Part shown: one piece after another, positions 62,265 through 64,000 of the stretch
Layout of the letters: each line of letters starts with the position of its first letter
How positions within the stretch are numbered: the first letter of the stretch is position 1
Origin: Stanieria sp. NIES-3757
GTDB lineage: Bacteria; Cyanobacteriota; Cyanobacteriia; Cyanobacteriales; Xenococcaceae
Reading direction: 5' to 3'
DNA: 64,000 nt
NCBI GenBank assembly: GCA_002355455.1
Contig: AP017375.1
Location: 3,897,640 to 3,961,639, forward strand
Made by a program: the position numbers and the translations under genes
Notes under the pieces: model-generated
Told to the model about the DNA's origin: nothing
Databases searched by the model: none
The model's input: only the letters and a program-made list of their open reading frames with translations

Positions 62265-63494
62265 ATGGAAATTCTCATGCTTTCTTCAACCTTTCCTTAT
62301 CCACCCACTAAGGGAAGGAAGCAGTTAAGAACATTTCATCTGTTAAAACAGCTTAGTAAAACCAACTCAGTTACTCTTGTAAGTCAACCATCAGAAGAGG
62401 TTTCTGAAGAAGAAATTGAATATTTAGAAGAACAAGTAGAACAGTTAATAACGTTTTCTCCTCCAACCGCTTCAGACAATTTAGGCATTATTGACAAAGC
62501 TAAACGATTAGGAACATTCATTCAACAAGGAATTCCACCTCAAATTCTTGATAAATATTCTCCTATCATTCAAGAATGGCTTGATAGCACAGTTGCAGAT
62601 GGTCAATTTGATGTAATTTGTTGTCAAGATAGCAATGATGAAATTTATATTCGTCCTCAATGGCGAGAACAAAAAGGAATTGTTTTAGATCTCCATCTTT
62701 CCGAAAATGGTAAACATAAACAACAGCTAGATACCAAATCTTTGGACAAGGAAATCAAAGATCAGTTTAATTTAGGATGGCTAAGACGCTACGAACAGAA
62801 TTATTTAGAAAAATTTAGTGCCATTGTTACCCTTACTTCTATAGATCGTCGTTTGCTTAGAGAATTAAATCCCGAAAGCCAAATTTTTGTTATTCCGAAT
62901 GGAGTCAATTTGACCCAATTTCCTCGACGTATTACCAATCAAGGTGGACAAAGACTTGTTTTCGTTGGCAAGATGGATAATCCTGCTAATATTGATGCAG
63001 CCTGTTTTCTCGCGACCGAAATCTTTCCTGCTATTCGTCAACGCTATCCCGAAGCTACTTTAGAATTAGTTGGGGCAAACCCCACCGAAGAAGTCTTAGC
63101 ATTAGACTCACTGCCAGGAGTGAAAGTTACAGGAGAAGTAACTTGTGTCGTGGAATATTTACATTGGGCAACAGTGTGCGTAGTTCCCATCCGTAAAGGA
63201 ATTAGTTTAACCAATCGTACCTTAGAAGCAATGGCAGCAGGAGTACCTGTCGTAGGGAGCGATCGCGCTTTGGCTGGATTAGAAGTTGATGGTTCAAATG
63301 TACCGCTTAGGGCAATGCGAGCGAATACAGTGGAAGAGTATGTTTATGCCATAGGTAGACTTTTTTCTGAGCCAAAGTTGAGAGAAAAGCTATCAGAAAA
63401 CGGGCGGTTTTTAGTAGAGAGCGAATACACTTGGGAAAAGGTAGGTCAAAAATACGAACAAGTATTACTTGAGGCTTGCCAGCAATCAACCTAA
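62265..63494 (+). CDS. Family 4-type glycosyltransferase
   Basis: 409 residues (GT-B fold): N-terminal acceptor domain (MLSSTFPYPPTKGRK ... LLKQLSKTNSVTLV) and a C-terminal donor domain with IFVIPNGVNLTQF, LVFVGKMDNPAN and the RTLEAMAAGVPVVGS signature (Glu of E-x7-E type). It joins a sugar to a surface or exopolysaccharide acceptor. ATG 62265 is chosen over GTG 62253. It is divergent from the family 2 enzyme. Confidence 0.9.
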   Translation: MEILMLSSTFPYPPTKGRKQLRTFHLLKQLSKTNSVTLVSQPSEEVSEEEIEYLEEQVEQLITFSPPTASDNLGIIDKAKRLGTFIQQGIPPQILDKYSPIIQEWLDSTVADGQFDVICCQDSNDEIYIRPQWREQKGIVLDLHLSENGKHKQQLDTKSLDKEIKDQFNLGWLRRYEQNYLEKFSAIVTLTSIDRRLLRELNPESQIFVIPNGVNLTQFPRRITNQGGQRLVFVGKMDNPANIDAACFLATEIFPAIRQRYPEATLELVGANPTEEVLALDSLPGVKVTGEVTCVVEYLHWATVCVVPIRKGISLTNRTLEAMAAGVPVVGSDRALAGLEVDGSNVPLRAMRANTVEEYVYAIGRLFSEPKLREKLSENGRFLVESEYTWEKVGQKYEQVLLEACQQST

Positions 63495-63514
63495 GTGTTA
63501 TTCCATTAATTTTT

Positions 63515-64000
63515 ATGTCACAAATAGCTGCCATTATTTGTACTCATAATCGAGACCGATATTTGGGGGCTGCTATTGATAGCTTGCTACAACAAGATTA
63601 TCCAGATTATGAAGTAATTGTCGTTGATAATGCCAGTAGCGATCGCACTGCGGAAGTAGTTCAATCCCGTTTGCCTCATCCTCGTCTTAAATATATTTAT
63701 GAACCAGTGTTAGGATTATCTGTTGCCCGTAATCGAGGTGCAACGGAAACTGAAGCGGAAATTTTGGCTTATCTCGATGATGATGCGGAAGCCTCTCCCC
63801 AGTGGTTGAGAGAAATCGTTATTGCCTATCAAAATAATGACAAACTAGCGATCGCAGGAGGCAAAGTCACTCTGATTTGGCCAGAAGGAATTACTCCACC
63901 GAAGTGGATTTCAGAGGAATTGGCAGGGGGTTTAGGTGCTTACGATTTGGGTAATGAATTAATTTATCTTAACAATCCCAATCTTACCCCTCGTGGCTTA
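63515..64000 (+). CDS. Family 2 glycosyltransferase, N-terminal part (3' cut by window)
   Basis: 162 codons are visible from ATG 63515 to the window end: AIICTHNRDRYLGAAIDSLL, VIVVDNASSDRT, LSVARNRGA and the metal-binding AYLDDDAE. It is a second GT-A enzyme, 20 bases after the preceding glycosyltransferase stop, so cotranscribed. The C-terminal half lies outside. Confidence 0.88.
   Translation, partial: MSQIAAIICTHNRDRYLGAAIDSLLQQDYPDYEVIVVDNASSDRTAEVVQSRLPHPRLKYIYEPVLGLSVARNRGATETEAEILAYLDDDAEASPQWLREIVIAYQNNDKLAIAGGKVTLIWPEGITPPKWISEELAGGLGAYDLGNELIYLNNPNLTPRGL

Overview
The window is chromosomal DNA from a cyanobacterium. The evidence is the SbtA/SbtB bicarbonate system, ferredoxin-type nitrate assimilation genes (nirA, nrtABCD, narB), a cyanobacteriochrome-type histidine kinase, an nblA gene, DUF1824 and DUF29 proteins, many copies of the HIP1 octamer GCGATCGC, and heptameric tandem repeats between genes. 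Base composition is AT-rich. A unicellular or baeocytous HIP1-rich lineage (for example Pleurocapsales) is plausible, but I cannot assign a genus from sequence alone.

Layout. 1-1244: end of sbtA, sbtB and a Tat-exported beta-carbonic anhydrase. 1466-3622: pnp. 3905-10397: a same-strand signalling block with a four-GAF cyanobacteriochrome-like kinase, a lone receiver, an OmpR-type regulator, a kinase fragment and a PatA-like regulator; two near-identical 11-bp-phased direct-repeat sites lie inside it. 10862-23384: nitrate assimilation, in transcription order nirA, nrtA, nrtB, nrtC, nrtD, nrtP, narB and a nitrate-reductase-associated protein, with perfect NtcA boxes in several gaps. A divergent kinase-fold gene at 23803 has a textbook NtcA-activated promoter.

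24918-46075 is an amino-acid catabolic region unusual for a cyanobacterium. Tyrosine degradation is represented by hppD, hmgA and fahA. An acyl-CoA synthetase and a thiolase could finish acetoacetate to acetyl-CoA. Threonine degradation is represented by an SDR-type threonine dehydrogenase, kbl and threonine dehydratase. A heme-oxygenase-like candidate diiron protein sits inside the operon and an Lrp/AsnC regulator is divergent from hppD. Inserted among these are a complete IS with a 7-bp target duplication, a two-copy dispersed repeat, a small 2OG-oxygenase/cupin/NTF2-like group, two small exported proteins, a broken cupin gene, and an nblA gene of only 59 codons.

46216-54118 holds housekeeping genes (cobH, dapB, lepB) and a membrane-microdomain cluster (nfeD, flotillin, DUF29, flotillin). 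54505-55926 is amt behind an NtcA box. 56144-56743 is an antitoxin beside a decayed RelE-like toxin, broken by a nonsense codon and by a 26-bp insertion at a HIP1 site. 56839-59956 is an uncharacterised ATPase with a winged-helix partner. 60088-64000 is a glycan region (sulfotransferase and three glycosyltransferases).

The strongest unexplained signals are the 11-bp direct-repeat sites in the two-component block, the NtcA promoter on the kinase-fold gene, the candidate diiron protein in the tyrosine/threonine operon, the palindromic elements inserted inside reading frames (three in frame, one frame-breaking), and the ATPase/winged-helix pair. No rRNA, tRNA, CRISPR array or origin was recognised.
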